Assembly: GCA_022410635.1 (NCBI GenBank)
Contig: JAJVDF010000046.1
Location: 2,222,905 to 2,286,904, forward strand
Origin: Tretioscincus oriximinensis
Lineage: Eukaryota; Chordata; Lepidosauria; Squamata; Gymnophthalmidae
DNA: 64,000 nucleotides
Direction: 5' to 3'
Shown here: positions 22,433 to 34,655 of the stretch, in pieces
Numbering within the stretch: the first letter of the stretch is position 1
Layout of the letters: the number at the start of each line of letters is the position of its first letter
Notes under the pieces: model-generated
Database searches by the model: none
Told to the model about the DNA's origin: nothing
The model's input: the letters and a program-made list of their open reading frames with translations, nothing else
Position numbers and translations under genes: made by a program

Positions 22433-23267
22433 GAGCTGAGAATTATTTGTGTCCTTCAAGATATAAAATGCCCTTCAAGAACCTTCAAATATTTTTCCCC
22501 TTCAAAATGCAAAAGTTGTGATTTGTTCTATTTGATAAATTATAAACGATTTTCTCAAATGAACAGATCCTGAAACTATTAATAATAAATTTGCAATAGA
22601 CTATTACGATCTCCTTGACTGCAATATACTGAGGAAAACATGAGAATGTCATCTCACTGAGAAATCAGAAAATAATCCCAAGTTGCCAGCAGGAAGGACA
22701 TTGGGTTTTAAGATTTTTCATCACTCCAATTTCCCAATTTTTAGTTTGTTATTTTTAACCATCCATTCAGTTCGCGCAGACCCTTCCATCTATTAATCAA
22801 AACAAGTCTCTATTGTAAAGGACTTATAAAAATAACCCTGGGACTTAATAGATCAGCACTATATAATCAGCACTCTTTCTTTGAGCATGTAATAGTGCAG
22901 AGATTGCCACGGCAAGAGCACAGCTTGAGTTTAAGGGGGTTCTGAAGCAAAATTGCTGTTCTAATGATTATTTTGCTAAGATATATTTTCAAAATGAACG
23001 CTTAAAGAACCTGGTGGGTCTTGCTATGCATTAATTTTCTCTTTTAGGGGCCTTGATTACTGTGATGGAAGGGAAATGACTTTGCTACAACCATATATGC
23101 AAAAATAAAACAAAAAAGTCAAATTTTGTAAAGATTCTTTTTAAAATTACAGCACTCTTTTAAACTTGTGGATTACCTTCCTGCTCAGTTTTGTAGACAC
23201 CGCAGAGAGGATTTTTTGTGGGGTGGGTGAAATGGCACAGTATGTAACATGCCGTGTTTTTGAATAA

Positions 23268-23330
23268 TGTAGTCTGGATTCAGAATATCCAGTAAAGGGA
23301 GTCTTTTAGCACCTTAGAAACTAATTAAAA
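23268..23330 (-). mobile_element. Old Penelope-like tail fragment
   Basis: 'gtagtctggattcagaata' and 'cttttagcaccttagaaact' are the complement of the older reptile PLE tail (ttagtctctaaggtgcc, then gaatacagactaac). Degenerate, and a different subfamily from the copies at 14-17 kb. Confidence 0.5.
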
Positions 23331-24403
23331 AAGGTGAATAGTAAACTTATAATAAAATAAAATATACATAAATATAAATTGCTCTATTTGCAATTGTGAT
23401 GCCTCAATATTTCATTTATCATTTCAATAACACCTATTGGTGGTGTTTTCAGGAAGAAAATGCAATGTAAGGTGTGTTGAATTCTTCACAGAAATTTCAA
23501 GTACACGACGAAAACCTTTCTATTCTCGTTGTCCTGGGATCTATCTCAGAGCAAGCTGTCTAGATTTTGGGTGGCTGCTCTAGGGCAGGTATTGTGCTGG
23601 CCAAGAAGATCATGTGATATTCCACATTACCCAACCGTTAGAAACCCTAATGGAGCCCATTTTAGTGGCATATTATATGCAGTGTCAACATGGTAAATTA
23701 CCACTTAATGGTAAGTGTAGAAAGCTCTTTTTACTATAGTTAGAGTAAAATTCCCCCCTCTTCTCACCGCAAGTTACAAACATTGATCTTACCATTTCTT
23801 GCTTAGAAATAAAATTTGATTGAATTAGAAAATAACCCAGATGTCTTGCTTAGTTCTTTATTTTGTCTCCTTTGTGAGCATTGCTACTTGCTGAGAAACA
23901 ACAGAGACTTTTACTGTAAACTGTACAGAGTTTTTTGCAAGAGTTATAATTAACTCTTTATGTTACTGCTATAAACTGTGTAACTTGTTGNGATCATAAT
24001 TATATTTCTCCTCCAGCTACAAGTTACCATTTGACTAATTTGTTTCAACTGCCAAATCATTTCATTATTGCCATTTGCTTTTATTGCTGCCTGATATGTT
24101 ATAAAGTTGTTTCCAGTGTATCCTTTTTTNAAAAAAAATGNATTGAGAATGGCCAAGTGTTTCCTACTCTTTGGAATCAGTTTCATGTTGTTATCAGTTA
24201 AAATAGACTAGCAGTGTAACATTTATCTAGAGTAGTTCTAGATACATTTTGAAATCCCTCATTTCAATGCCAAGCATAAGCAGTATACAAATCTNGATGA
24301 AAAACATGGTGCCTTTTCTATCAAAAGCTCCTAAAGGTCATATCATGAGAAGAGTTAGTCTGGATTCGATTTTTTACTGAACACGTTGTCTCTTGGTACT
24401 TAC

Positions 24404-24531
24404 CAATCTCTTCACCATCAACAACACAGAAATCCAATTCCCAGTTGCCAAAGTAATGCAAAAATGAGAGAAGAAAATTATTATTTTGTCTGTCAATTTT
24501 GGCCAAAATAAAACTATAACCAATGCAAATC
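24404..24531 (-). other. Weak candidate internal exon, minus strand
   Basis: On the minus strand a pyrimidine-leaning acceptor (ttccattcctcag) is followed by 128 nt open in one frame and ended by an excellent donor (gagattg|gtaagtacc). The reading ends FGNWELDFCVVDGEEI. I recognise no family. The donor is the best evidence. The frame stays open beyond the acceptor and past the donor, so the ORF is not bounded by the splice sites, which weakens the case. Confidence 0.18.
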
Positions 24532-26820
24532 CTGAGGAATGGAATTGTATCTACCAAAGTTCAACAATATAGTGATTTCAAAATGCTGTAGCAAGATTGC
24601 TGTCATGTATTTCAGCCTGAAAACATTTAAAGATCTACCTTGGCTACTGCATCTCTGCTGGCTTCTAATTTAATGTGTTAATAATGTTAAGTAGCATGGG
24701 ACTTCCCTCTGTACAGTCCCACTCATCAACTAAGATAGTTTCTGTATTGAGCCTTATTCCAGACCATATTCCAGGATAGGGCCTACCATCCACATGCTAG
24801 TACAAATCATAACAATCCCTTAGAGATGGCCTAGAAGCTTCAAAAGTCAAGAACTTTTATTCCTGACCTTCAAAGTTTCCAACTCCTCCTTATGATAGCA
24901 TGCAATTTCATGCACTCTTGTGGTGTCACCATGCTATCCTTTTACATATACATGGACGTCTTTTATATGACCATTTTTCATTTATTTTTCATTGTTTTTA
25001 TTTGTTGCCTCCAGGGGATCCTAAAATATCTTTAATCCACACACCTATCTGAAGTGCTGTATATTTGTTTGAAAAGGCTACCATGATTATATGTAAAGGT
25101 AAACATGTAAAATTATTTACAAAATATAAATTTATTTAATTTACACTGTATAAGTAGGTGATGTAACCTGATATAACTTTGTTTCATTATATGGCCAGAA
25201 GAAGCCTTAGGGTGAAATCCCAGGTTTACCCGGGAATGGAATAGCCCCATATTTTTGTTCCTTTCCTGTATTTGAATATATAAGATTCCATGTCATATCT
25301 TTGTACTTTCAATTGTCTATATGAAGATTTTGTATTATGTATATATTAATAGAGTAAGTGCACCAGCTTGATGTTTATTTACATTTTGGCAAGCTTGTTA
25401 GCTTGCACTGAGCATTTGTTGCTATCTTTCTCTTTCAGTGTCGAATACCATCTACCCACCCACTTTTCTCAGCTGCAGGGAATTGTAATCAGGCAAGTGC
25501 AGCAACGATTTCTGGGGCTTGTGAGGTCACAAGAATGCTAGGATGTAACGAGGGCAGAGAGGGAACTGCGAGGAAGATTTGAAGTAAGTGGGGACATGTG
25601 TTGGCTCGCTTTTTTTTTTAAGCAATTTAAAACTTGTAGTGGGGAAGTAGCCTTAGTCTGTCCTGTCTGCCGTGTCCTTTGAGAACATACCATAATAAAA
25701 GGAGGACGTGGTCTCACGGATTCTGCAGCAGTATGTAGTATGGAGTCCCCTAGATGGTTTCTTGGCATGAGACAATATTCCATGTGGAAAGGGTCTTAAT
25801 TACAATGTCAATTATTTAAATATAGAACAGTTAGCCTTCTTCATTAACCACACCACTGAAATCACCTCTTATCCAGCTCTTTAGAATTCTAGATTTCCTG
25901 CAGAGTTAAGTTGGGAACCTGCTGGAACCACGTTTTACATAAAATGCAAAATCTTCATGCTAGCATTTGTAAGTTGATTTTGAGTTTTTCATGGTATAAC
26001 AAGTGTAGTAAGCTGCACTTAAACAGCATGTCTGGGCGGGGAAAAGATGTGAAAATGTATATATCTATCTGTTCACTTCCTGGAGTGCTTAATTCCTTTT
26101 GAAGTGCACTCTTCCAAGATCCCTCTGAAGACTGAAGAACTCTTATTATTCTCATTCCAGTAAGTTCTACTTTGCTGCTTTATTTTTTGCATCTGCTGCA
26201 CACAAGGATAACATTGAAAGCATTCCTTTTATCCAATTGGTTGATTGTATTCCTTCCTACACAAATATCATTTTTTTCTTCGTTTCATTTTTTTTACTTA
26301 GTGCTTCTTTTCATCTGGATTAACAGCTAATTTTCCCATTGGGCAAGAAGTTAACTGTGAGGCACTGGACCCTTAAATTAAATTTTGGAAGTTGCCTTTG
26401 GTAAAGTGGCAACTTCCATATGACCCAGCAAGAGAAATTAACTTTTTCCTAGACTCACACATTGCTGTTTTATTGTCAACAGTGTTGCATAGAAACCAAC
26501 CATAGTTAATTAAATGCAATTGAGCCCAAACTGAAGTTCAAATGCACTGGTTTCTACAGCCTTCCACAACAGCTCCCCACTTAACTGTCCCTCCAACAAC
26601 TGAAACATTTCGAGAAACTGATAACGGATTAACAATAATTTGACAAGTAGCAGCTTGATTTGGGCATTACATTGTGACACTTACTACTTTCAAGGTCCTA
26701 CAAGGTTAAAATAATCCTCTACCCAATTGCATTTTTAGTGACAGCAGATGTCTTTGAAGGAACCGCACACAATGTTTTCAATACTGTAATACTAATTGGG
26801 TTACCTCTTTTGCAGCAGTG

Positions 26821-27239
26821 TAGGAATGAGGAAAGTAGGCCCACAGGCTAGGAATGACCTATGGAGCTCTTTGATCTGCCCTGCAGATCTTCATGGCCCC
26901 TTCTCCCTCTCTCTTGCCCTTTTAAAAAGAAAAAGGGCGGCCTGACGAGGCAGCGATCTGACTGGCAAGTAGAAAGCCAGTGGAGAGAGAAAGAACTGAC
27001 ACCAGTGTACGCAATGGCATTTGGCGAAGGAAGGTGCAGGCGAGAACCATTCCATGCAGAGCATGAGCAGAGGGTGTGCCGCTGCTGTGCTTTTTTGCAG
27101 GAGGATGGGGTGGGCTTCTTCTGCATGGGACCAGGAGAGGGGACTTGGAATGGGACAGGAGTGGGGGAGGGGTTTGATCCCTGGGTGATTTTATAACTAT
27201 TGAAATGGCCCTTCTCAGAAAAAAGGTTCCCAACCCCTG
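26821..27239 (-). mobile_element. Complete non-autonomous hAT transposon
   Basis: The 419-bp element is flanked by an exact 8-bp duplication, cagcagtg (26813-26820 and 27240-27247). Termini are 'taggaatgaggaaag' and, as complement of the right end, 'caggggttgggaacc', imperfect inverted repeats. GC-rich body, no transposase. Orientation is given by the better-conserved CAGGGGTTGG end, which is on the right and reads on the minus strand. Confidence 0.85.
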
Positions 27240-27597
27240 CAGCAGTGGTTTTTCTTATTGTGACTAGAGAAATGGAAATGGCTCTTCAAAATGGAGAGGA
27301 AGAGAATATTGAGGATAGAAACCACTTTGTCCCTCTTTCCCAAACAAAGCCATCTTCACTGGACCTGGAAACTCATCTATTGCCTTTCAATTCTACTATA
27401 GTGTACTGCATTCTAAATGATATGGCTCCTAGGCAGAAACTGCAAGGGTAAATTCCCAACAACACCGCTTTGAATCTATGCAAGAAGAGAATTAAGATTG
27501 CAGTATTTTTCACAGTTGCAATGTACATATCTAAAACTGCCCCTAGCTGTATCGACTTCACAATGTTTACAGGCTGCAATGTTATTAGCATGTTACC

Positions 27598-27680
27598 GTA
27601 TGTATGTATGTATGTATGTATGTATGTATGTATGTATGTATGTATGTATGTATGTATGTATGTATGTATGTATGTATGTA
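27598..27680. repeat. (GTAT)n microsatellite
   Basis: About 20 uninterrupted copies of a GTAT unit, followed by a purine-rich GGAT/GGGA stretch at 27685-27726. ORFs across it are repeat artefacts. Confidence 0.97.
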
Positions 27681-27844
27681 CATATGGATGGATGGAGAGA
27701 GGGAGGGAGAGAAGGAGGGAGGGAGGTATTATACTTCAGTGGGGCCGTACTGCACATGACATTTCACCTAAAAACCCTATTGCACAGGCTTGAATGGCAA
27801 GTACAGTGCCTTCATAGGAATCTTCATTTGCAAGGCTAAGCCAC

Positions 27845-27912
27845 GACGTGTGTATGTATTTTTATAACCCATCCTATACCAGAGGGCAGGTTATAAAATT
27901 TATGCAAAAACT
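27845..27912 (-). mobile_element. LINE/SINE 3' tail fragment
   Basis: 'tttttataacccatccta' then 'accagagggcaggttataa' is a degenerate complement of the common gggcgg/tataaa tail. Confidence 0.45.
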
Positions 27913-29089
27913 TAAAATAGAAATTCTAAAAGACAATAACATAATTATTTTTTTTCTCAGCAAAAGACCAAGGTGTACAGGAAATTTCAGCAACAATTAA
28001 ACACATAGGCTCTATTCGCACTACACCTAAAAATGGAGTGGAAAGCAATTTGGAAATGTCCATAGTTATGACTGATTGCAGAAGGTTCCCACAAAGAGTA
28101 GGAGCAGAGTAACAGCATGGAACCTAGGAAGATGAGGCGTGAATATTCTCAAGTGGCTTACTCCTATTAATCTTTGACAGTGTTCCACTGTAGGCCCATG
28201 TGGAATGGTGGCTGACTGCACCAGAAATCCTGTAAACAGATTCGCTGTCAGGGCAACAACAATGCTGTGATGATCCAGTATAAGAGGGGTCATTTTGAAC
28301 CTATCAGATGTGCCCTTCATTCTTCAACTTGCTGTTCTGAAAGTCTAGTAAGAATTCAGGAAATTATGAATTGTATTTCAAGCAAATTCAGGGTTGACAT
28401 TATTATATCAGGAGCTGGAGCGTTTCTCTGAGCTGCTGAATCTATGGCTTTGCTATGCGAACAGCCTTTAGATATAAATTATTCATTTAAAACTTTTCAT
28501 TTTTGATATGTCTAGCCAGTGGTGCTATTATAGAGTATGACTCCCTTCCCCCAAACAGTGCAATATGTGTTAGTTCTGTACAGCCCCAAGAGTCCATAAC
28601 TGTAAGGAAGGCTGGGCTGCTGCCATTTCCAAGCCCAGGGCAAGCTGTGATTCTGTTTGAGGGAGACAGGAGTTGCGTCACCCCTAGAATATAATGTGTT
28701 AGCAAGCCTGAAGGCTTGTCATCTTTTGTGGGAATTAAAGAACTACAAAGGATATCACAGCCACTGCTCTGGAATGGAAGCAAAGGTCAGTGTTCTTTTT
28801 ATTTTCTGCATTTCTGAGATTAATTTCTGAGTTCATATTTGGACAGTTTATTAAGGGAGACTAATGCTGTAATATACTGTGCTTGTACTAAACCAAGCTG
28901 CACTTCTTTTGAAGGAGAAATACGCAGAATGAATCGAAATGCAGCCTAAGCTTCATCATGGCTTAGCTTTGTGAATGAAGATTCTTACGAAGGGGGTTAT
29001 CCACATCTGATGAGGTTGATGTGGGATCAGATCTGGCCACATTGACTTCAGTGGAAGATGTTATCCACTATGCTAGTTTCAATCTTAGA
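27913..29089. other. No recognised feature
   Basis: Mixed-composition DNA. ORFs at 28066-28320 and 28487-28783 lack domain or splice support. Confidence 0.45.
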
Positions 29090-29275
29090 ATTACATAAAT
29101 GTATGGATTTGTTTGTTTGGTTGACTGATTGATTCTTTTATGCTGGAAAGACTCAGGGATGGTAACAATAAAAACAGGATATAAAACAAAGACTAAAAAC
29201 AGTACCTCTTTAGTCAATGGTTGAAGGATTTTGAAGTTCCTAACGCAAATATTATCTTTTAATCTATGACCCTTG
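29090..29275 (-). mobile_element. LINE/SINE 3' region
   Basis: 'ttgattcttttatgctggaa' and 'agactcagggatggtaacaa' followed by A-rich words is a diverged minus-strand tail of the family at 21185. Confidence 0.4.
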
Positions 29276-29313
29276 ATCAAATGGGGATCATGACTGAATG
29301 TTTACATATTAAT

Positions 29314-29690
29314 AACATAAGGGAACATAAGAGGAGCCCTGCTGGATCAGATCACAGTCTATTTAGATCAGCACCCTACCTCATACTGTGGTCCACCCAT
29401 TGCTTCTGGGCATTCCCAAGCAGAATACAAAGGCAAAACCTTGACCTCAGTTTCTTTCAAATGGCCTTTAGAGGCATCCCGGCTGTCTCTCCAACCTGAG
29501 GCAGTACGTAGACATCCATTCTACGTCCTTCATAATTTAAGAGGAGCCCTGCTGGATCAGGTCCCGACTCCATCTAGTCCTGCACTCTATTTCACATAGT
29601 GATCCACTTCTGAAGATTTCTGTTACTTCTGAACATTTCAAGCAGACAATAAAAGCAAAACCTTCACCTGCCCTCTTCTGTTAGGTATCA
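29314..29690 (-). mobile_element. Two tandem CR1-type 3' ends
   Basis: The first copy starts 'acataagaggagccctgctg' (about 29327) and runs to ~29530. A second starts 'taagaggagccctgctggat' (about 29539) and runs to ~29690. Both are in the minus orientation and both continue into a 'gcaaaacctt' motif. Head-to-tail adjacency suggests nested insertion or duplication. Confidence 0.65.
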
Positions 29691-29919
29691 GAGACAGAGT
29701 GAGCAACGTTTTACTGAGCTTTGCCTTGTCCTCAGTTGGGTAGAAACAGTTAAGCAAACAAACAAACAAGCAAATGAGCAAGCATTCAGAATATGACTCC
29801 TAGCTGTGCTTTCCTATTCTTCAAATCACCAGGATTGGATGTTCCAGACCCATAAACTTTAAATACAGACAAGTTACTTTTATATATATGTTCCCAATGC
29901 CCATATTCTAGAATCAAAA

Positions 29920-29998
29920 CAATTATTTGTATTTATTTATTCTCTATCCACTATATACCAGGAGATCTCACTATTTGCTACAACGAAAAGAATAAAAT
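29920..29998 (-). mobile_element. LINE/SINE 3' tail fragment
   Basis: 'tttgtatttatttattctct' then 'ccaggagatctcactatt' is the diverged complement of the shared tail. Confidence 0.4.
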
Positions 29999-32752
29999 TG
30001 CATTCCTTGATTGCAAGTGTCATATAAAAAGCTTATTTCTTAATTTTTTGCTTACATGCCATGCTTTAAACAAACACAATGGTGAGATTAAATGCCAAGG
30101 GATAATTAGCATTGTAAATGGGCTTAGTAGAAAAATGCCTTACAAGGAACAATGAAGGTATGTAATATTCAAAATGCAAGAATCTGTAATGATTTTTAAT
30201 TGTAACATATGAATCTTGATGCATTTTAGTGTTGGTTATTTTTAATTCAAGCACTACATTGAAAAGGTTCGATATGTGAACAATCTGATAGATCATTATG
30301 CTTCAGTCAAACACATTATTCTAGGGGGCACACATTAAATCAATTCATATTATTATTTTTTTGTTCTCTTAAGAAAATAAAGTGTTTCCATATCCTCTAA
30401 AACTTCTCATTTTTGCCCTAGCCATCTTAATAATTGCCAAGCTATTTCCTTCCACTTTTGCCCCAGCATGTAGGACATGCACATCTTTAATCATCTTTAG
30501 ACATCTTACTCAGTTCATATATTTATTACTGAAGTTTTGAACTTCTGGAATCTCTAGATAGCATGCACAACAAATAACAAGCATCATGAACCCTAACCCT
30601 AGTTCTTTGTTGGAAAAAGCATATGCTGGATGAGCCAGCATCAAGCCAGAACATTAAAAAGTGGTACAGGATTTCCCACATAATTTTTAATTTAAATGTT
30701 TGAAATAATATACTGTATTCATCTTGCAATGAATCAGGCTGGATGCTGCTCTTGGTGTGATGTCTGAAAGTCAATGGAACTAAAGACTAGTTTCCTATCA
30801 CCCTCACTGGGGTAGCTGTTCTAGAATAATGTGCCAATCTGTGGAATCTGATGGATCCTCTGAAGAATCCATTTCAGTTGTAAGCAGCAGGTATGGCCAA
30901 AATGGACTCACCACAGGAAACAGGACTATGAAAGTTCCCACACATCTGTAGACTAATTTAGTATCCGTTCAGTCTGTCAGTATATCAGACAAGAAGAACA
31001 TTTTTGACCACCTAATCTGGTCTGTTACCTGTCTAATGTGAATTCCACATACTAGTAAGCTCTATGGGATTACCTATAGCTTGCTAGTATACTAGTTTCC
31101 AAACCCCCTTGCTATACCACATTACAAGTAAGTGCAGAAAGGCCAAAGTATCTTCAGATAAAGGACATCATCCTTTTCAGAAAAAATAAGTGAATGTTCT
31201 TCTGCTTCTGTCAATTTATTTGCAGAATTGGGGGAGGGGAGGAAACTATTTTTTAAAATCATTGCAACATATTATGGAATGTCTGTTGAATAGAACAAAT
31301 AAAAAAGGGGAGCAAGATTAGAACGTTTATATTAGAAAGCAAACCTATAAGGAAGCAAGGGTTAGTTCTGGACAGGCATGATTAGTAAAGATTAGCTTAA
31401 ATGCTGCATCAGTCTGGTTGGTAAGAGGGAATCAAAAAGAGAGGAAGGTTTGCTATGTATTGTGCAAAACTCTTGGAATAAAGGCATTGTGAAAAATAGT
31501 GTCAGATGTCCTTTTTGGGTATAGTGGATTAATAATAATTTGACAAGGAGCAGTTTGATTTGGGCACTACATCTTGTTATGCATGTAAAGCGTCTCAAGT
31601 GTGTTTTGCTTCTTAAGTTATGCCTCCTGTGGTGTGCATTTCTTCCTCTATTTTGTCACTAAGATATTTTATGGATTTATTTTGACTATTTTCTGTGTGG
31701 AATAGGATTACGAGACCAATGCTGTTTTGAAAAAACAAGTCCTGAATCCAAGGTCAAACCTTGGGGAAAATCTATTTAATAAAATAAATCTCCAGGACCA
31801 CCATGAAAATACATTACAGAGATGCTGAGCTAACCCAGACAGAAAGAAAAAAGGAAAAAACGCTACGCTTTGAAGCTACTGAAACCTAGATGAGAATGCT
31901 TTTATTTTTGTGCTCAGAAGAAAGGAAAAGAGTTCACGAGTTAGTAAATGTTATTTTGCCATTCATTCACTGGATTTATAACTTTTATTTTCCCTTTTTC
32001 TTTTCCAAATATGCCACTCCTCCTATTGCAACTGCTCCACAACTGCTTGAACAGTTTGTACATCTGTGGAGAAAACAGAAGAAACTTGCACTACTTGAAG
32101 ATAGTCCAAGATCATTAAACTTTACAGAGCTAACCCTACAGTAATGAGTGTAAGCGAGTTGAAATACAGTATAATGTTGCTTTATATTTTGTTTCCAGAA
32201 TTGAGGAGAAACACACAAAGAATATCTCTCCCCCTCTCATATTAAAAAACTTTATCAACCTAAGGTGCTTAGGCTAATTATTTAGTGGTGCCCTGACTTA
32301 CAGAGTTAAATGTTCTGAATCTTTAATTTCATAGACAGATTTATAAAAATGTTGAACATGAATTGCATGATTCTGATAAAGTAAATGTGAATCATTATAC
32401 TAACAATTATGTCAACACAAAATTCTTAAGAGTCCTCTGGTTCGCCATGTAAGGTGGAGGAAAGAGAAGTCTCCAATGACCTGGTCAGACTCATGCTTTT
32501 AAACCATCTTAGTCCTGAAGAACTTGACTGAAAACCAGAAAATACATTTTGGGACTGAAAACTAGAAATATAGTTTTTTTTTTTCTGGTTTTGTCCAGTT
32601 CTTGAAGATTGAAGATGGTTCAAAAGTTGTATGTAAAGGCCTAAGAAGCAAGACAAGAGTCATACTGGCCTCAGAGGTCAGATCACATAGTGGAAGAGTT
32701 TTGATACAAACAAAAAAGAATAAGCAATATCTGAAAATCAGGGCTTACTGTT
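29999..32752. other. No recognised gene
   Basis: AT-rich DNA. It contains 31526-31576, a ~50-bp match to 26623-26675. The ORF at 31890-32144 is not supported by an acceptor site. Confidence 0.45.
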
Positions 32753-32971
32753 AAAAGAAATAAGTCAATTTCAGAGAAATAGCCATGTTAGTCTAGTAGA
32801 ATGTCCAGCAAAGGAGCTAGCAGCACTTTGAAACTAACTTGAGAAAAGTGGGTGGCATAAGTTTTCGTAGACACGTCTACTTCTTCAGACGTGTCTACGA
32901 AAGCTTATGCCACCCACTTTTCTCAAGTTAGTCTCAAAGTGCTGCTAGCTCCTTTGCTGAAAAGAAATAAG
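32753..32971. mobile_element. Foldback Penelope-like element with perfect 12-bp TSD
   Basis: Exact direct repeats aaaagaaataag at 32753-32764 and 32960-32971 enclose a 195-bp palindrome. The left arm is the PLE tail on the minus strand, from 'tcagagaaatagccatgtta' inward. The right arm is the plus-strand tail out to 'gctagctcctttgctg'. Arms are nearly identical over ~75 bp. They meet at the hammerhead-like segment: the left arm begins at gaagaagtagac, the right at agacgtgtctac. No coding sequence. Known PLE biology includes tandem and inverted terminal repeats; a tail-only hairpin carrying its own TSD is the unusual part. Confidence 0.88.
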
Positions 32972-33071
32972 GTTATTCAAGGACACCATGCACACACACG
33001 CATTTTATGGACTGAAAACTCCCCTAGAGTAAGAAAAGAACACGGACTAACATACTAAAGAGACATGGAAG

Positions 33072-33656
33072 TAGGGTTGCCATACGTCCTGGGAAAGTGG
33101 GACAATCCCGGTTTGGGGGACTTAAATATAGTCCCCTCCGGGTTTTAAGTTAAAATCCCGGCTTTTTACATTCCCCGATCCAGGATTTTAAAGGCAAAGC
33201 AGCCATCAGAGCTGACGGCTGTGGGCCGGCAACGCTTTCTGGGGTCCTGGAAGGGACCTCGGAGCATGCTGTAGATGCTCCAATGCTGGAGGCGGAGTTT
33301 CACGCGCCTGCTTGCAAAGTGTGCCAACTCGCCTCCAGCAAAGGAAAAACGCCTGAGTTTGTGACAGGAGAATAGCTCTGTTCTCCTGTCACAAACCCAG
33401 GCATTTTTCCTCCGCTAGAAGCGAGTTGGCACCCTAGCAGGTGCGCGAAACCCTGCCTCCATCATTGGAGTAGTTACGTGCGCACACGCACGCACANACG
33501 GACGCTTGTGGTGAGACAGGCAGAAAAGAGGTTCTGCCTGTCTCACTACAAGCGTCCGTATGTGCGCGCATGCGGGTACGTGTGTGCGCACGCTCGTGCA
33601 CGCACCCCCACCCCACCCCTGTCCTGGTTTTGGGCTGCCAAAATATGGCAGCCCTA
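33072..33656. mobile_element. Complete non-autonomous hAT-type transposon
   Basis: The 585-bp element has an exact 8-bp TSD, catggaag (33064-33071 and 33657-33664). Termini are 'tagggttgccata' and the complement of 'tatggcagcccta', a 13-bp inverted repeat with one mismatch. It contains two nested palindromes: 33278-33470 (arms about 85 bp around 'gaatagctctgttc') and about 33490-33570 (arms around 'gcagaaaagaggttctgc'). GC-rich with CpG-rich ACGC/GTGC runs. No transposase. The 8-bp TSD points to hAT; the terminus is atypical enough that another 8-bp-TSD family cannot be excluded. Confidence 0.85.
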
Positions 33657-33664
33657 CATGGAAG

Positions 33665-34154
33665 ACCTGCATGTAGAAGAAATCTGGATGCTACAGAACC
33701 TCAAAACCAGTTCAGCTAAAAATAGCTATCTTGTTTATGAGAAAGTCAGGATTTTGTCCTAGGACTTGAAAATAGGCAAGTTAAATCAGCCATTAAACTT
33801 TGTACCTATTCAGTGACCATATGCCTTCTTTCAAAACGTGAAAACATATACTTGGCAAGAACCCCATTTTTAATTGCTTTTGACCTCCAAAAAATAAGCA
33901 TAAAAATATAAAAACATATAAATATTTTCTTTCATCATAACAATACAATTGTGGGTTGTAATAAATCAGGACTAACTTTTTGTCTCATTATGTCACTTCT
34001 TTAGTTTTCAAACCATTCTATAGCTCAAATGTATAATTCCTTTACACTCAGCTGATTATCTACTGCTTGCATTTTTTATTGTAACTGTTCCATTTTTACT
34101 AGAAAATATTCTGCCCTACTTTTAGATGCTGCTGTTTTTAATATGTTAACTATG
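33665..34154. other. No recognised feature
   Basis: AT-rich DNA without ORFs of note. Confidence 0.5.
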
Positions 34155-34226
34155 TATTTACTGTAAACCGCCCTGGGACCATTGGGTAAAGGGCGATATA
34201 GAAATGTAAATAAATAAATAAATACT
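34155..34226 (+). mobile_element. LINE/SINE 3' tail
   Basis: 'aaaccgccctgggaccattg' then 'aaagggcgatatagaaatg' and an (AAAT)n tail. A well-preserved plus-strand copy of the shared tail. Confidence 0.7.
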
Positions 34227-34559
34227 GTTATTGCTTCCTAAATATTCTGGAATCATTTTTTCTAAAGTGAAACAATTTTTATTAACCCAATTTTGTTCAA
34301 CTATCAGCTTCACAATTGTTAATAATTGAAGTACTTTTTCCTCTTAATTTNTGTTTATCTACATTTTATGCTTAAAATGTAAGTAACATTTTTCTGGTGT
34401 CATTTTTCTTTTATCACTAACAAATTTCTTCATTTTAAGATGCTTTGGCAGCTGTAAATGTATATACTTTCAATCACTTCACCAAAAATGGAACACTGGA
34501 GAGTGACTGGTAGTTGTTAAGAGTTTCTCCAAACATAGCCTTAATAATGTATTCTTAAT

Positions 34560-34655
34560 AATAATATCTGGGTTTTTATACCCCATTTTTCTCACCTGAA
34601 GGGACTCAAAGCACTTTGCAAGCTATTTTTTGCCCAAAGGTTTACATTCTATGTT
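34560..34655 (-). mobile_element. SINE/LINE tail, minus strand
   Basis: 'gggtttttataccccatttt' then 'tctcacctgaagggactca' and ~50 bp further shared with 6786-6895. Confidence 0.55.

Larger units (their letters stand above)
22433..26812. other. Mostly unassigned AT-rich DNA
   Basis: Holds an old PLE tail (23268-23330), a weak minus-strand exon candidate (24404-24531) and an old repeat (25440-25800), the first two listed separately. 25440-25800 shares 'cagggaattgtaatcag' with the stretch near 13170 and ends in 'catgtggaaagggtct'. A perfect 10-bp-stem hairpin (ggaagttgcc/ggcaacttcc) lies near 26386-26416. Confidence 0.4.

Noticed and set aside
27470..27839. ORFs with repeated Met-Tyr-Val-Cys
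   Set aside because: Direct translation of the GTAT microsatellite.
30591..30603. Telomere-like CCCTAACCCTAG
   Set aside because: Two units only, no interstitial array.
31890..32144. Possible exon ending FTELTLQ before a gtaatg donor
   Set aside because: No acceptor at the start of the plausible part. The reading runs back through an AT-rich stretch.
33415..33762. ORFs across the CpG-rich repeat
   Set aside because: They are translations of the ACGC/GTGC palindrome inside the hAT.
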